Shown here in pieces: positions 18,226-25,771 of a stretch of 46,825 bases of DNA (the first letter of the stretch is position 1; every line of letters starts with the position of its first letter). The notes beneath the pieces were generated by a model. That model saw only the letters and a list, made by a program, of their open reading frames with translations. It ran no database searches and had not been told where the DNA came from. The stretch comes from an uncultured Pelagibacteraceae bacterium (GTDB lineage Bacteria; Pseudomonadota; Alphaproteobacteria; Pelagibacterales; Pelagibacteraceae): contig CACDEU010000005.1 in NCBI GenBank assembly GCA_902551895.1, positions 1 through 46,825 on the forward strand, read 5' to 3'. Both the position numbers and the translations under genes were made by a program.

Positions 18226-19062
18226 TTAAATTTCTAATTTTAAATCTAGAGCTGGTGCACTATGGGTTATTGACCCAACAGAAATTCTATCTACTCCAGT
18301 TTGAGAAACATTTTTTACCTTACTTAAACTAATATTGCCTGATGCTTCTGTTTCATAGTATTTTTTTGCAATTCTCACTCCTTCTCTGAGTGATTTAATA
18401 TCCATATTATCAAACAATACTCTATCAAATTTTAAACCAACTATTTTTCTTAGTTGGTTTAGATTATCTATCTCTACAGTAATTTTTTTACCTTTTTTAG
18501 ATTTAATTGCTTGTTTGATTATTTCTCTAATATTTTTATTTGCAGCTATATGATTATCTTTAATTAAAAACTCATCACTCAAATTAAATCTGTGGTTTTC
18601 TCCTCCACCAAGTTTAACCGCATATTTTTGAATAACCCTTAAATTTGGAATAGTTTTTCTAGTACAGCAGATTTTTGATTTTTTACTAACTTTTTTTACA
18701 AAACTATTGGTTTTTGTGGCAATGCCAGAAATATGAGATAAAAAATTTAAAGCAACTCTTTCTCCAATTAGTATATTTTTTATATTACCTTCAATAATTG
18801 CAATTAAACTTCCTTTTTTAATTTTGGATCCTTCTTTTTTTTTGGTTTTAATTTTAATTTTTTTATCAATTAATTTAAAAGTCTGTTTTACAAAATCTAA
18901 CCCACATATTATCCCTGCCTGGTTTGATAACAAATTAGCTTTTATTTTAGTATTATTTTTTAATAGATTAGAAGTAATATCTCCCGAAGGATACAAGTCT
19001 TCATTTAGCGCTAGCTTACAAACATTTTTAATGAAATTTTTGCTTAATTTTATTTTTGGCAC
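18226..19062 (-). CDS. nadC: nicotinate-nucleotide diphosphorylase (carboxylating), quinolinate phosphoribosyltransferase
   Basis: Converts quinolinate and PRPP to nicotinate mononucleotide in de novo NAD synthesis, 278 residues. Visible blocks are LNEDLYPSGDITSNLL near the N-terminus, the RVALNFLSHISGIAT motif, CTRKTIPNLRVIQKYAVKLGGGENHRF with the phosphate- and quinolinate-binding Arg/Lys/His residues, DNHIAAN, and the C-terminal ASGNISL and GVDRISVGSIT barrel-end loops. It follows nadA on the minus strand after five bases, so the two are an operon. It converges with ppdK with a six-base gap. Confidence 0.95.
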   Translation of the reverse strand: MPKIKLSKNFIKNVCKLALNEDLYPSGDITSNLLKNNTKIKANLLSNQAGIICGLDFVKQTFKLIDKKIKIKTKKKEGSKIKKGSLIAIIEGNIKNILIGERVALNFLSHISGIATKTNSFVKKVSKKSKICCTRKTIPNLRVIQKYAVKLGGGENHRFNLSDEFLIKDNHIAANKNIREIIKQAIKSKKGKKITVEIDNLNQLRKIVGLKFDRVLFDNMDIKSLREGVRIAKKYYETEASGNISLSKVKNVSQTGVDRISVGSITHSAPALDLKLEI

Positions 19063-19067
19063 AGATT

Positions 19068-20057
19068 TTATCTGCCTATCTCTGCCATTCTTTCTACAGA
19101 CTTCCTTGCTTTTTCTATAGTTTTGTTATCCATTATTAATTCGTTACTTTCGTTTTCCAAACAATCTAATATTTTTGGCAATGTTATTTTTTTCATATGA
19201 GGACATAAATTACATGGACGAATAAATTTAACATTTGGATTATCAATTTGAACATTATCACTCATAGAGCATTCAGTAACCATCATTACTTTTTCTGGCT
19301 GGTTATCTTTAACATACTTTATCATACCACTTGTTGATCCGGCAAAATCACTAGCTTTTATAACATCAGGAGGACATTCTGGATGAGCTATTATTTTAAT
19401 ACCTGGGTTATTTTTTCTTATTTCATTTATTTCTTCATCATTAAATTGTTCGTGGACTTCACATGTCCCTTTCCAGGAAATAATTTCCACATCTGTTTGA
19501 GAAGCAACATATTTTGCTAAAAAATCATCTGGTAAAAAAATAACTTTTTTTACTCCAAGAGACTCAACAATTTTAACAGCATTAGCAGACGTACAGCATA
19601 TATCAGTTTCTGCTTTTACCTCTGCAGATGTATTGACGTATGAAACTACTGGAACTCCAGGATATTTTTTTTTCAAATTTCTTACATCATTACCAGTAAT
19701 AGATGAGGACAAGGAGCAACCAGCATTCATATCTGGAAGAAGAACTTTTTTTTCTGGACTCATTAGTTTTGCTGTTTCTGCCATAAAATGAACCCCACAC
19801 ATAACTATAATATCAGCTTCAGTTTTTGCAGCTTCAATAGCAAGCGCAAGTGAGTCCGCTGAAAAATCTGAAATACCATGATATATTTCTGGGGTCTGAT
19901 AATTATGCGCAAGAATTACAGCATTTTTTTCTTTTTTAAGTTTATTAATTTTGTAAATATAAGGAGCATGAATTGCCCACTCTATTTCTGGTATAGTTTT
20001 TGAGACTTTCTGATAAATTTTGTCAGTTGCTTTTTTTATCTCTGTATTAACTTCCAT
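19068..20057 (-). CDS. nadA: quinolinate synthase A
   Basis: 4Fe-4S enzyme that condenses iminoaspartate with dihydroxyacetone phosphate to quinolinate. From the ATG at 20057 it has 329 residues; a TTG five codons upstream is possible but weaker. The three cluster ligands are probably Cys87 (MCGVHFMAETAKLM), Cys199 (WKGTCEVHEQF) and Cys285 (CNLCPHMKK). AHNYQTPEI and SYVNTSAEVKAETDICCTSANA are family substrate-binding blocks. It forms an operon with nadC. The usual partner NadB (aspartate oxidase) is not next to it, so iminoaspartate must come from a gene elsewhere, for example NadB or an aspartate dehydrogenase. Confidence 0.94.
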   Translation of the reverse strand: MEVNTEIKKATDKIYQKVSKTIPEIEWAIHAPYIYKINKLKKEKNAVILAHNYQTPEIYHGISDFSADSLALAIEAAKTEADIIVMCGVHFMAETAKLMSPEKKVLLPDMNAGCSLSSSITGNDVRNLKKKYPGVPVVSYVNTSAEVKAETDICCTSANAVKIVESLGVKKVIFLPDDFLAKYVASQTDVEIISWKGTCEVHEQFNDEEINEIRKNNPGIKIIAHPECPPDVIKASDFAGSTSGMIKYVKDNQPEKVMMVTECSMSDNVQIDNPNVKFIRPCNLCPHMKKITLPKILDCLENESNELIMDNKTIEKARKSVERMAEIGR

Positions 20058-20073
20058 ATAAAAACTTACCAAC

Positions 20074-20102
20074 TTGAAATTGAATTGTCATTAATTTATT
20101 CT
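20074..20102 (+). promoter_or_regulatory. putative sigma-70 promoter for tRNA-Leu
   Basis: TTGAAA at 20074-20079 and TATTCT at 20097-20102 have a 17-base spacer. Transcription would begin about five bases before the mature 5' end of tRNA-Leu at 20114. Position and spacing fit well. It sits in the nadA/tRNA-Leu divergent spacer. Confidence 0.45.
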
Positions 20103-20113
20103 GACGCATAAAT

Positions 20114-20199
20114 GCGGTCATGCTGAAATTGGTAGACAGGCACGGTTGAGGGCCGTGTGGGCTTAGCCCATGAGAGTTCAAATCTCTCTGACCGCACCA
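20114..20199 (+). tRNA. tRNA-Leu (anticodon GAG)
   Basis: An 86-base tRNA with a long variable arm, as class II leucine tRNAs require. The acceptor stem GCGGTCA pairs with TGACCGC, followed by A and encoded CCA. The anticodon stem CACGG/CCGTG holds loop TTGAGGG, giving GAG at 34-36, which reads CTC and CTT. The variable arm is TGGGCTTAGCCCA and the T arm has loop TTCAAAT. The 3' end lies only about 22 bases from the inferred 3' end of the convergent tmRNA. Confidence 0.96.
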
Positions 20200-20221
20200 T
20201 ATAATTACCTAAATCAAATTT

Positions 20222-20481
20222 TTAGGGGCGTTCTGTTGCCAGGTGCCCCGGACCCCGTAACTTAATTAATAAATTAATTAAGCTGCAATTGCGTAACTTT
20301 CGTTAGCATTTATAATTTAGCCCGTTACGGCGGAACAATACCGGACGAAAGAACAACTTTTAGACACTCGTCGATTCTAATTCACCCCCATAAGTTGAAA
20401 ATGGTGGAGGTGGTGGGTACTGCCCCCACGTCCGCAATGCTTATTACGAAATTCGTTTATCGTCGTAGTTGGAAAACCAAC
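20222..20481 (-). ncRNA. ssrA: tmRNA, circularly permuted two-piece (alphaproteobacterial) form
   Basis: Rescues stalled ribosomes by acting as alanyl-tRNA and then as a short mRNA. Read on the minus strand, the acceptor piece comes first: a GTTGG/CCAAC hairpin, a T-arm-like hairpin GTGGG-GGCAGTA-CCCAC, then CACCTCC and ACCA (CCA complement at 20402-20404). After a 12-base loop (20390-20401) the coding piece begins with GGGGGTG (complement 20383-20389), which pairs with CACCTCC to close the acceptor stem with one G-T. The family landmark AATCGACG follows. The tag frame at 20278-20307 encodes ANESYAIAA and a TAA inside a 10-bp hairpin. A terminal G/C-rich pseudoknot-like element ends near 20222. 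The outer limits are approximate by several bases. Confidence 0.93.
20278..20307 (-). other. tmRNA proteolysis-tag reading frame (ANESYAIAA)
   Basis: Within ssrA, codons GCT AAC GAA AGT TAC GCA ATT GCA GCT TAA give an encoded tag of nine residues; with the alanine carried by tmRNA the added peptide would be A-ANESYAIAA. It starts with the usual alanine resume codon and Ala-Asn. It ends in a hydrophobic residue plus Ala-Ala, the degron end recognised by ClpXP. It is shorter than the encoded tags of most bacteria known to me. Confidence 0.88.
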
Positions 20482-20487
20482 ATTATT

Positions 20488-20515
20488 AATATAAAAGTAA
20501 AATAAATAGATTCAA
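20488..20515 (-). promoter_or_regulatory. putative sigma-70 promoter for tmRNA
   Basis: On the minus strand, TTGAAT (complement of 20510-20515) and TATATT (complement of 20488-20493) are 16 bases apart. The expected start is about seven bases beyond, at the foot of the first hairpin of the tmRNA precursor near 20481. The element lies in the spacer shared with thyX, whose ATG is at 20526 on the other strand. Confidence 0.5.
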
Positions 20516-20525
20516 TATTTTATTC

Positions 20526-21476
20526 ATGAAATTAACTAAAGAGCAAGAACAAGAGATTAAAGATCAACAAAGCCAAGAAACCAGTACAAAAAGAGTTAAT
20601 GCACCTGAACTTGAAAAAATTCTTTATGAAGCAATACCTATTTTAGATCACGGTTTTATAAGAGTTGTAGATTATATGGGTAATGACACTTCGATTGTTC
20701 AAGCAGCTAGAGTCTCATACGGAAAAGGGACTAAAAAAGTTTCAACCGATTCTGGCTTAATAAAATATTTAATGAGACATTGGCATAGCACTCCATTTGA
20801 GATGTGTGAAATAAAATACCATGTAAAACTTCCCATCTTTATTGCAAGACAGTGGATTAGACACAGAACAGCAAATGTTAATGAGTACTCTGCAAGATAT
20901 TCAATTTTAGATAAAGAGTTTTATTTACCTAAAACAAACCACTTAGCTGCTCAATCCCAAAGTAATAGACAAGGAAGAGGAGATACGCTTCAAGGAGAGC
21001 AAGCTCAAAAAGTTTTGAGTCTATTAAAAAATGATGCAGAGCAAACATATAATAATTATGAAATTATGCTTAATGAGCGCTATGATGGTTCTGTGATAAA
21101 TGAAAAAGATGTCGGACTTGCAAGAGAACTTGCTAGAATGAATTTAACTTTAAATACTTATACCCAATGGTATTGGAAAACTGACTTACTTAACCTAATG
21201 AATTTTTTAAGACTAAGAGCGGATCACCATGCTCAGTATGAAATAAGAGAATATGCTGAAGCTATGCTTTCTACTTTAAAAAAATGGGTTCCAATTACTT
21301 ATGAAGCATTTATGGATTATAGAGTTGGAGGAACAGAAGTATCTGCAAAAGGAAAAATTATATTGCAAAAACTAATTAAAGGTGAAAAAGTTAGTATAGA
21401 TAGTTCTGGTCTTTCAAAAAGAGAATGGAATGAACTTATGATATCATTTGGACTTAATGATAAAATTATAAATTAA
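20526..21476 (+). CDS. thyX: FAD-dependent thymidylate synthase
   Basis: Makes dTMP from dUMP using methylene-tetrahydrofolate and reduced flavin, without the dihydrofolate by-product of ThyA. It has 316 residues. The ThyX signature is seen as [14 protein letters not shown] at 112-125. Other family blocks are [26 protein letters not shown] before it and [27 protein letters not shown] after it, which contain the dUMP- and FAD-contacting residues. The N-terminal 25 residues are charged and probably disordered. It is divergent from tmRNA and three bases upstream of the SxtJ-like gene. Confidence 0.97.
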   Translation: MKLTKEQEQEIKDQQSQETSTKRVNAPELEKILYEAIPILDHGFIRVVDYMGNDTSIVQAARVSYGKGTKKVSTDSGLIKYLMRHWHSTPFEMCEIKYHVKLPIFIARQWIRHRTANVNEYSARYSILDKEFYLPKTNHLAAQSQSNRQGRGDTLQGEQAQKVLSLLKNDAEQTYNNYEIMLNERYDGSVINEKDVGLARELARMNLTLNTYTQWYWKTDLLNLMNFLRLRADHHAQYEIREYAEAMLSTLKKWVPITYEAFMDYRVGGTEVSAKGKIILQKLIKGEKVSIDSSGLSKREWNELMISFGLNDKIIN

Positions 21477-21479
21477 TTT

Positions 21480-21863
21480 ATGAAAAAAGATATTCTCCCT
21501 ACAAATAGAAATTTTGGAATAGTTTTTACGATTGTATTTCTTATAATTTCATTCTGGCCATTATTAAAAAATGGCGACATAAGATACTGGTCTTTAATAA
21601 TTGCATTTATTTTTTTTATTTTAGCGTTAATAAATTCAAAAATATTAACACCTTTAAATAAAGCATGGATGAAATTTGGGTTAATTCTAGGAAAAATTTT
21701 TTCCCCATTAGTAATGGGAATTATATTTTTTTTTGTTGTTACTCCAACAGGAATTATTATGCGTCTTTTAGGAAAAGACCTTTTAAATTTAAAAAAAAAT
21801 AATAAAAGCACATACTGGTTAAAAAAAAATAATCAAAATAATAATATGAAGAATCAATTTTAA
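21480..21863 (+). CDS. small membrane protein, SxtJ family
   Basis: A 127-residue protein with three hydrophobic segments at about 12-30, 36-53 and 72-93, ending in a lysine/asparagine-rich cytoplasmic tail. The pattern, with the NKAWMKFG block between segments two and three and TPTGIIMRLLGKD after the third, resembles the SxtJ family named from the cyanobacterial saxitoxin cluster, whose biochemical role is unknown. Its stop lies directly against the ATG of the 49-residue gene that follows, and the carbamoyltransferase comes next, so the three are probably one unit. No toxin genes are nearby. The family assignment is from memory of the family pattern, not a search. Confidence 0.72.
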   Translation: MKKDILPTNRNFGIVFTIVFLIISFWPLLKNGDIRYWSLIIAFIFFILALINSKILTPLNKAWMKFGLILGKIFSPLVMGIIFFFVVTPTGIIMRLLGKDLLNLKKNNKSTYWLKKNNQNNNMKNQF

Positions 21864-22013
21864 ATGAGTTTTTTAAAAGAATTTTGGGAATTTTTAAAAG
21901 TTAGAAAAAAATATTGGCTATTTCCAATAATAATTGTTTTGGTTTTATTTGGAGGTTTAATTATTTTAAGCCAAGGTTCAGCTATAGCACCATTTATTTA
22001 TACTATATTTTAG
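21864..22013 (+). CDS. 49-residue single-pass membrane protein (DUF5989/SxtK-like)
   Basis: A short gene of 50 codons beginning ATG at 21864 with no gap after the SxtJ-like stop, and ending in TAG whose last base is the first base of the GTG start of the carbamoyltransferase. The product starts MSFLKEFWEFLKVRKKYWLF, then one hydrophobic segment near residues 19-36 and a short tail with SQGSAIAPFIYTIF. An amphipathic basic helix, one membrane span and a C-terminal SAxAPFIY-type motif match the small DUF5989 proteins found beside SxtJ and carbamoyltransferase genes. Function is unknown; a scaffold or membrane anchor for the enzyme is inference. Confidence 0.75.
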   Translation: MSFLKEFWEFLKVRKKYWLFPIIIVLVLFGGLIILSQGSAIAPFIYTIF

Positions 22014-23848
22014 TGAGCAATATATTAGGAATTTCTGCTTTTTATCATGATAGCGCTGCTGCAATAATTAATAACGGAAAAATAATATCTGCTGCGCAAG
22101 AAGAGAGATTTACTAGAATAAAACATGATTCTAGATATCCACATAATGCAGTAAATTTTGTTTTAAGATACTCAAATCTTAAACTATCAGAAGTTGATCA
22201 TATTGTATTTTTCGAAAAGCCATTTCTTAAATTTGAAAGATTACTTGAAACATATGTAGCGTTTGCTCCTAAAGGTTTTTTACAATTTACAAAATCAATG
22301 CCAATTTGGCTTAAAGAAAAATTATTTCAAAAAAAATTACTTCTCAACCATTTAAAAGAACATGATAGTAATTTTAATAACGAAAATAAAATATGTTTTT
22401 CCGAACATCACTTAAGTCATGCAGCAAGTGCTTTTTTTCCATCACCATTTAAAGAAGCTGTTATTTTAACCGCAGATGGAGTTGGAGAATGGGCCACAAC
22501 TACAGTAGCAGTTGGAAAAGATAATCAATTAGAAATTAAAAAAGAGATCCATTTCCCCCATTCACTTGGGCTTCTTTATTCTGCATTTACTTATTACACA
22601 GGATTTAAAGTTAATAGTGGAGAATATAAACTTATGGGGTTAGCTCCGTATGGTAATCCAATTTATGAGGATAAAGTAAAAAAACTAATAGATATAAAAG
22701 ATGATGGGTCTTTTATTTTGGATCAAGATTATTTTAATTATGCAACAGGATTAACTATGACTAATACAAAATTTAATAATTTATTTGGTCAAAAACCTAG
22801 AGATCCTAAAAAAGATAAATTGACCCAATTTCACATGGATATTGCAGCTTCAATTCAAAAAGTAACAGAAGAAATAATGATTAAATTAGCTAAAGCAATT
22901 CGCAAAGAATATAATATTAAGAATTTATGCCTTGCTGGCGGTGTAGCTTTAAATTGTGTAGCTAACGGAAAAATTCTTAAGCAGAAAATTTTTGACAATA
23001 TTTGGATTCAACCTGCCGCTGGAGACGCTGGTGGATCATTGGGTGCTGCTTTAGCTTTTTGGCATATTGAACAAGGAAATAAAAGAGAAGTTAACTTAGA
23101 TGATGACATGAATGGTTCCTATTTAGGATCTGAATTTTCTCAAGAAGAAATCGAGAAAGAATTAAATTCTATTGGAGCAAATTACCAAATTTTTAATTAT
23201 GAAAATTTAATTAATGAGACTTCTGAGTATTTATCGAAACAAAAAGCTATTGGTTGGTTTCAAGGAAGAATGGAATTTGGCCCAAGAGCCTTAGGAGGAA
23301 GATCTATTTTAGGAGATCCTAGGTCCGAAGAGATGCAAAAAAACTTAAATTTAAAAGTTAAATATCGAGAAAGTTTTAGACCGTTTGCACCATCAGTTTT
23401 AAGAGAAGATTTGTCAAATTGGTTTGATATGAATGTCGATAGTCCTTATATGCTGCTAGTCTCTAATATTAATCCAGAAAAAAAGATTGAAATGAATGAT
23501 GAACAAAAAAAACTCTTTGGCATTGATAAATTGAATATAAAAAGATCCGAAATACCCGCAGTTACCCACGTTGATTATTCAGCAAGAGTTCAAACAGTAA
23601 GTGAAAAAACTAATAAACGCTATTATGATTTAATATCAAAATTTAAAGAAAAAACTAGTTGTCCTGTAATAGTAAATACTTCATTTAATGTAAGAGGGGA
23701 GCCAATTGTAAATTCACCAACTGATGCATTTAATTGCTTTATGGGAAATGAATTGGATTATCTTGTTATTGGAAATTGTATTCTGGACAAAACCAAACAA
23801 GATCCTAAACTTAAAAAAGACTATACAAAAGAATTCGAATTAGATTAG
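22013..23848 (+). CDS. NodU/CmcH-type carbamoyltransferase (SxtI-like)
   Basis: Carbamoyltransferase that, in the family, activates carbamoyl phosphate with ATP in a TsaD-like domain and passes the carbamoyl group to a hydroxyl of a sugar, antibiotic or other metabolite. From GTG 22013 it has 611 residues and begins with NILGISAFYHDSAAAI, the normal family start. An ATG 99 bases upstream, overlapping the preceding small gene, was rejected. Metal and active-site landmarks are HDSAA, HHLSHAASAFFPS, LTADGVGEW, and LCLAGGVALNCVANGK. The C-terminal domain has FGPRALGGRSILGDPR and PVIVNTSFNVRGEPIV. The acceptor molecule is unknown. It overlaps convergent mrp by nine bases. Confidence 0.9.
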   Translation: MSNILGISAFYHDSAAAIINNGKIISAAQEERFTRIKHDSRYPHNAVNFVLRYSNLKLSEVDHIVFFEKPFLKFERLLETYVAFAPKGFLQFTKSMPIWLKEKLFQKKLLLNHLKEHDSNFNNENKICFSEHHLSHAASAFFPSPFKEAVILTADGVGEWATTTVAVGKDNQLEIKKEIHFPHSLGLLYSAFTYYTGFKVNSGEYKLMGLAPYGNPIYEDKVKKLIDIKDDGSFILDQDYFNYATGLTMTNTKFNNLFGQKPRDPKKDKLTQFHMDIAASIQKVTEEIMIKLAKAIRKEYNIKNLCLAGGVALNCVANGKILKQKIFDNIWIQPAAGDAGGSLGAALAFWHIEQGNKREVNLDDDMNGSYLGSEFSQEEIEKELNSIGANYQIFNYENLINETSEYLSKQKAIGWFQGRMEFGPRALGGRSILGDPRSEEMQKNLNLKVKYRESFRPFAPSVLREDLSNWFDMNVDSPYMLLVSNINPEKKIEMNDEQKKLFGIDKLNIKRSEIPAVTHVDYSARVQTVSEKTNKRYYDLISKFKEKTSCPVIVNTSFNVRGEPIVNSPTDAFNCFMGNELDYLVIGNCILDKTKQDPKLKKDYTKEFELD

Positions 23849-24634
23849 GTAAATTGATTTAATTTTTTTTGCAAAGTCTAAATAAATTTTCGAAATTTCA
23901 TGTTCTGGTTTGCTTTCAACAATAGGAGTTCCTAAATCTCCAAGTTTTCCTATTTCAGGATTGATTGGAATTTCTCCCAGAAAATCTTTTTGAAATTCAA
24001 CAGCGGTTCTTTTAACTCCACCCTCGCCAAAAATTGAATATTTTTTTCCATCGTCACCAATGAAGTGACTCATGTTATCAATTAAACCAATAATTTTAAC
24101 ATCAAGTTTATCAAACATTCTTATTCCACGCTTTACATCTTGTAATGCAATTTCTTGAGGTGTAGATACAATAATTACTCCATCCATTTTTATTTCTTGT
24201 GAAAATGTAAGTTGAGTATCACCAGTTCCTGGTGGCATATCTACAATTATAAAATCTAGGTCTTTCCATGCAACTTTTTGTGTAAAAGTTTTTATTGCGC
24301 TAGTTACCATTGGTCCTCTCCAGATCATTGGAGTTTGCTCTTCAGTTAAAAAACCAATAGACATGCATTGAATATCGTACTTTAAAACTGGGTTTAAAGT
24401 TTTTCCATCACTTTTAGGTTTTTCATTTATTGAGAATAATTTTGGTAATGAGGGTCCGTAAATATCTGCATCCAGTAATCCAACTTTGCATCCTATTTTT
24501 TTTAATGCAATTGCAATATTTGTAGCAAATGTAGATTTTCCGACACCACCTTTTGCACTTGAAATTGCTATTGTAAATTTTGTTCCATTAATAGGGTTTT
24601 TTACAAAGGATTTTTGTCGCGGTTTTGTATCCAT
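23840..24634 (-). CDS. mrp: Mrp/ApbC family P-loop ATPase, iron-sulfur carrier type
   Basis: A 264-residue P-loop ATPase of the Mrp/NBP35 group, implicated in iron-sulfur cluster transfer. The deviant Walker A AKGGVGKST is at 27-35, followed by LLDADIYGPSLPKLF and IVDMPPGTGDTQLT, both typical of the group. Two oddities stand out. The N-terminal MIP18-like domain of many bacterial Mrp proteins is missing. The CxxC that usually follows DNMS(Y/H)F and binds the bridging cluster is absent; here the segment reads DNMSHFIGDDGKKYSIFG. Only two cysteines occur in the protein and they are far apart. The cluster-carrier role is therefore less certain than the family name suggests. Confidence 0.9.
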   Translation of the reverse strand: MDTKPRQKSFVKNPINGTKFTIAISSAKGGVGKSTFATNIAIALKKIGCKVGLLDADIYGPSLPKLFSINEKPKSDGKTLNPVLKYDIQCMSIGFLTEEQTPMIWRGPMVTSAIKTFTQKVAWKDLDFIIVDMPPGTGDTQLTFSQEIKMDGVIIVSTPQEIALQDVKRGIRMFDKLDVKIIGLIDNMSHFIGDDGKKYSIFGEGGVKRTAVEFQKDFLGEIPINPEIGKLGDLGTPIVESKPEHEISKIYLDFAKKIKSIYLI

Positions 24635-24648
24635 TAAACCAACTTACC

Positions 24649-24676
24649 TTGTTTTTCCTGATAAAGACACTATATA
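24649..24676 (+). promoter_or_regulatory. possible promoter for hflK-hflC-DUF2065-degP
   Basis: TTGTTT at 24649-24654 and TATATA at 24671-24676, 16 bases apart, lie in the 51-base divergent spacer between mrp and hflK. The expected start is only a few bases before the hflK ATG at 24686, so the mRNA would be nearly leaderless. The -35 match is weak. Confidence 0.3.
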
Positions 24677-24685
24677 CATTGTCAT

Positions 24686-25771
24686 ATGAGCGATTTCAAA
24701 AATCAAAGTCCATGGGGATCTCCCCCAGGAGGTGGAAATGGTGACGGTTTTAAAAGAGGACCGACTCCACCAGACATCGATGAAATTGTAAAAAATATTC
24801 AAGATAAAATAAAAAGATTTATTCCAGGAGGAAGTACATCTGGAGGAAAACCAATAGTTTTTGGTTTAGTAATATTATTAATTATTTGGGCTTTAAGCGG
24901 TTTGTATAGAGTTTTACCTGATGAACAAGGGGTAGTTTTAAGATTTGGTAAATTTGTAAAAACAACTCAGCCAGGCTTAAATTATCATATACCTTTTCCA
25001 GTTGAAAGTGTTTTAACTCCTAAAGTTACCAAAGTTAATAGAATGGATATTGGTTTCAGATCAGAAAGAGATAGTGGGTTTGGTTCAAGTGGAGTAGCAG
25101 ATGTTCCAGAAGAAAGTTTAATGTTAACAGGAGATGAAAATATTGTGAATATAGACTTTTCTGTATTTTGGGTAATTAAAGATGCTGGAAATTTTTTATT
25201 TAAAATTCAGGACCCAGAAGGAACAGTTAAAGCTGCTGCAGAAACAGCCATGAGAGAGGTTATTGCTCGATCAAATATTCAGCCAATTTTAACTGAAGGA
25301 AGATCAAAGATAGAGATAGATACTCAAGAAATTATTCAAAGTATTTTAGATGAATACACTTCTGGAATACAGATTACACAAGTTCAAACACAAAAAGCCG
25401 ATCCACCAGACCAAGTTATTGATGCATTTAGAGATGTTCAGGCTGCAAGAGCAGATATGGAGAGATCTAAAAACGAAGCTGAAGCTTATGCTAACGATGT
25501 GATACCAAGAGCACGAGGAGAAGCTGCAAAAATTTTACAGGCTGCTGAAGCATACAAAAAAGAGGTTGTTGCAAGAGCAGAAGGTGAGGCAAGTAGATTT
25601 GTGTCAATCTATAATGAATATGCTAAAGCAAAAGAAGTAACACAGGAGAGAATGTATCTTGAAACTATGGAAAAAGTTTTAGCAGATATTGATAAAGTTA
25701 TAATTGATAAGAACGCAGGATCAGGAGTAGTTCCATATCTACCTCTGCCAGAATTGAAAAAGGTAAATTAA
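24686..25771 (+). CDS. hflK: HflK, FtsH-associated SPFH-domain protein
   Basis: Partner of HflC in the membrane complex that surrounds and modulates the FtsH protease. It has 361 residues. A glycine/proline-rich cytoplasmic N-terminus (1-50) is followed by one transmembrane segment at about 57-73, then the periplasmic SPFH/band-7 domain beginning YRVLPDEQGVVLRFGKFV, and a long alanine/glutamate-rich helix (RSKNEAEAYANDVIPRARGE) that forms the coiled coil. The stop codon is followed directly by the hflC ATG with no spacer. Confidence 0.95.
   Translation: MSDFKNQSPWGSPPGGGNGDGFKRGPTPPDIDEIVKNIQDKIKRFIPGGSTSGGKPIVFGLVILLIIWALSGLYRVLPDEQGVVLRFGKFVKTTQPGLNYHIPFPVESVLTPKVTKVNRMDIGFRSERDSGFGSSGVADVPEESLMLTGDENIVNIDFSVFWVIKDAGNFLFKIQDPEGTVKAAAETAMREVIARSNIQPILTEGRSKIEIDTQEIIQSILDEYTSGIQITQVQTQKADPPDQVIDAFRDVQAARADMERSKNEAEAYANDVIPRARGEAAKILQAAEAYKKEVVARAEGEASRFVSIYNEYAKAKEVTQERMYLETMEKVLADIDKVIIDKNAGSGVVPYLPLPELKKVN

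Noticed and set aside
20205-20525. Non-coding spacer or protein gene between tRNA-Leu and thyX
   Set aside because: No convincing protein frame exists; on the minus strand the region is the permuted tmRNA.
21473-21811. 112-codon minus-strand open frame opposite the SxtJ-like gene
   Set aside because: The plus-strand frame has clear membrane segments, gapless junctions and family resemblance; the minus frame has none.
21914-22012. 33-codon N-terminal extension of the carbamoyltransferase
   Set aside because: It is the out-of-frame reading of the 49-residue gene; the family start matches the GTG at 22013.
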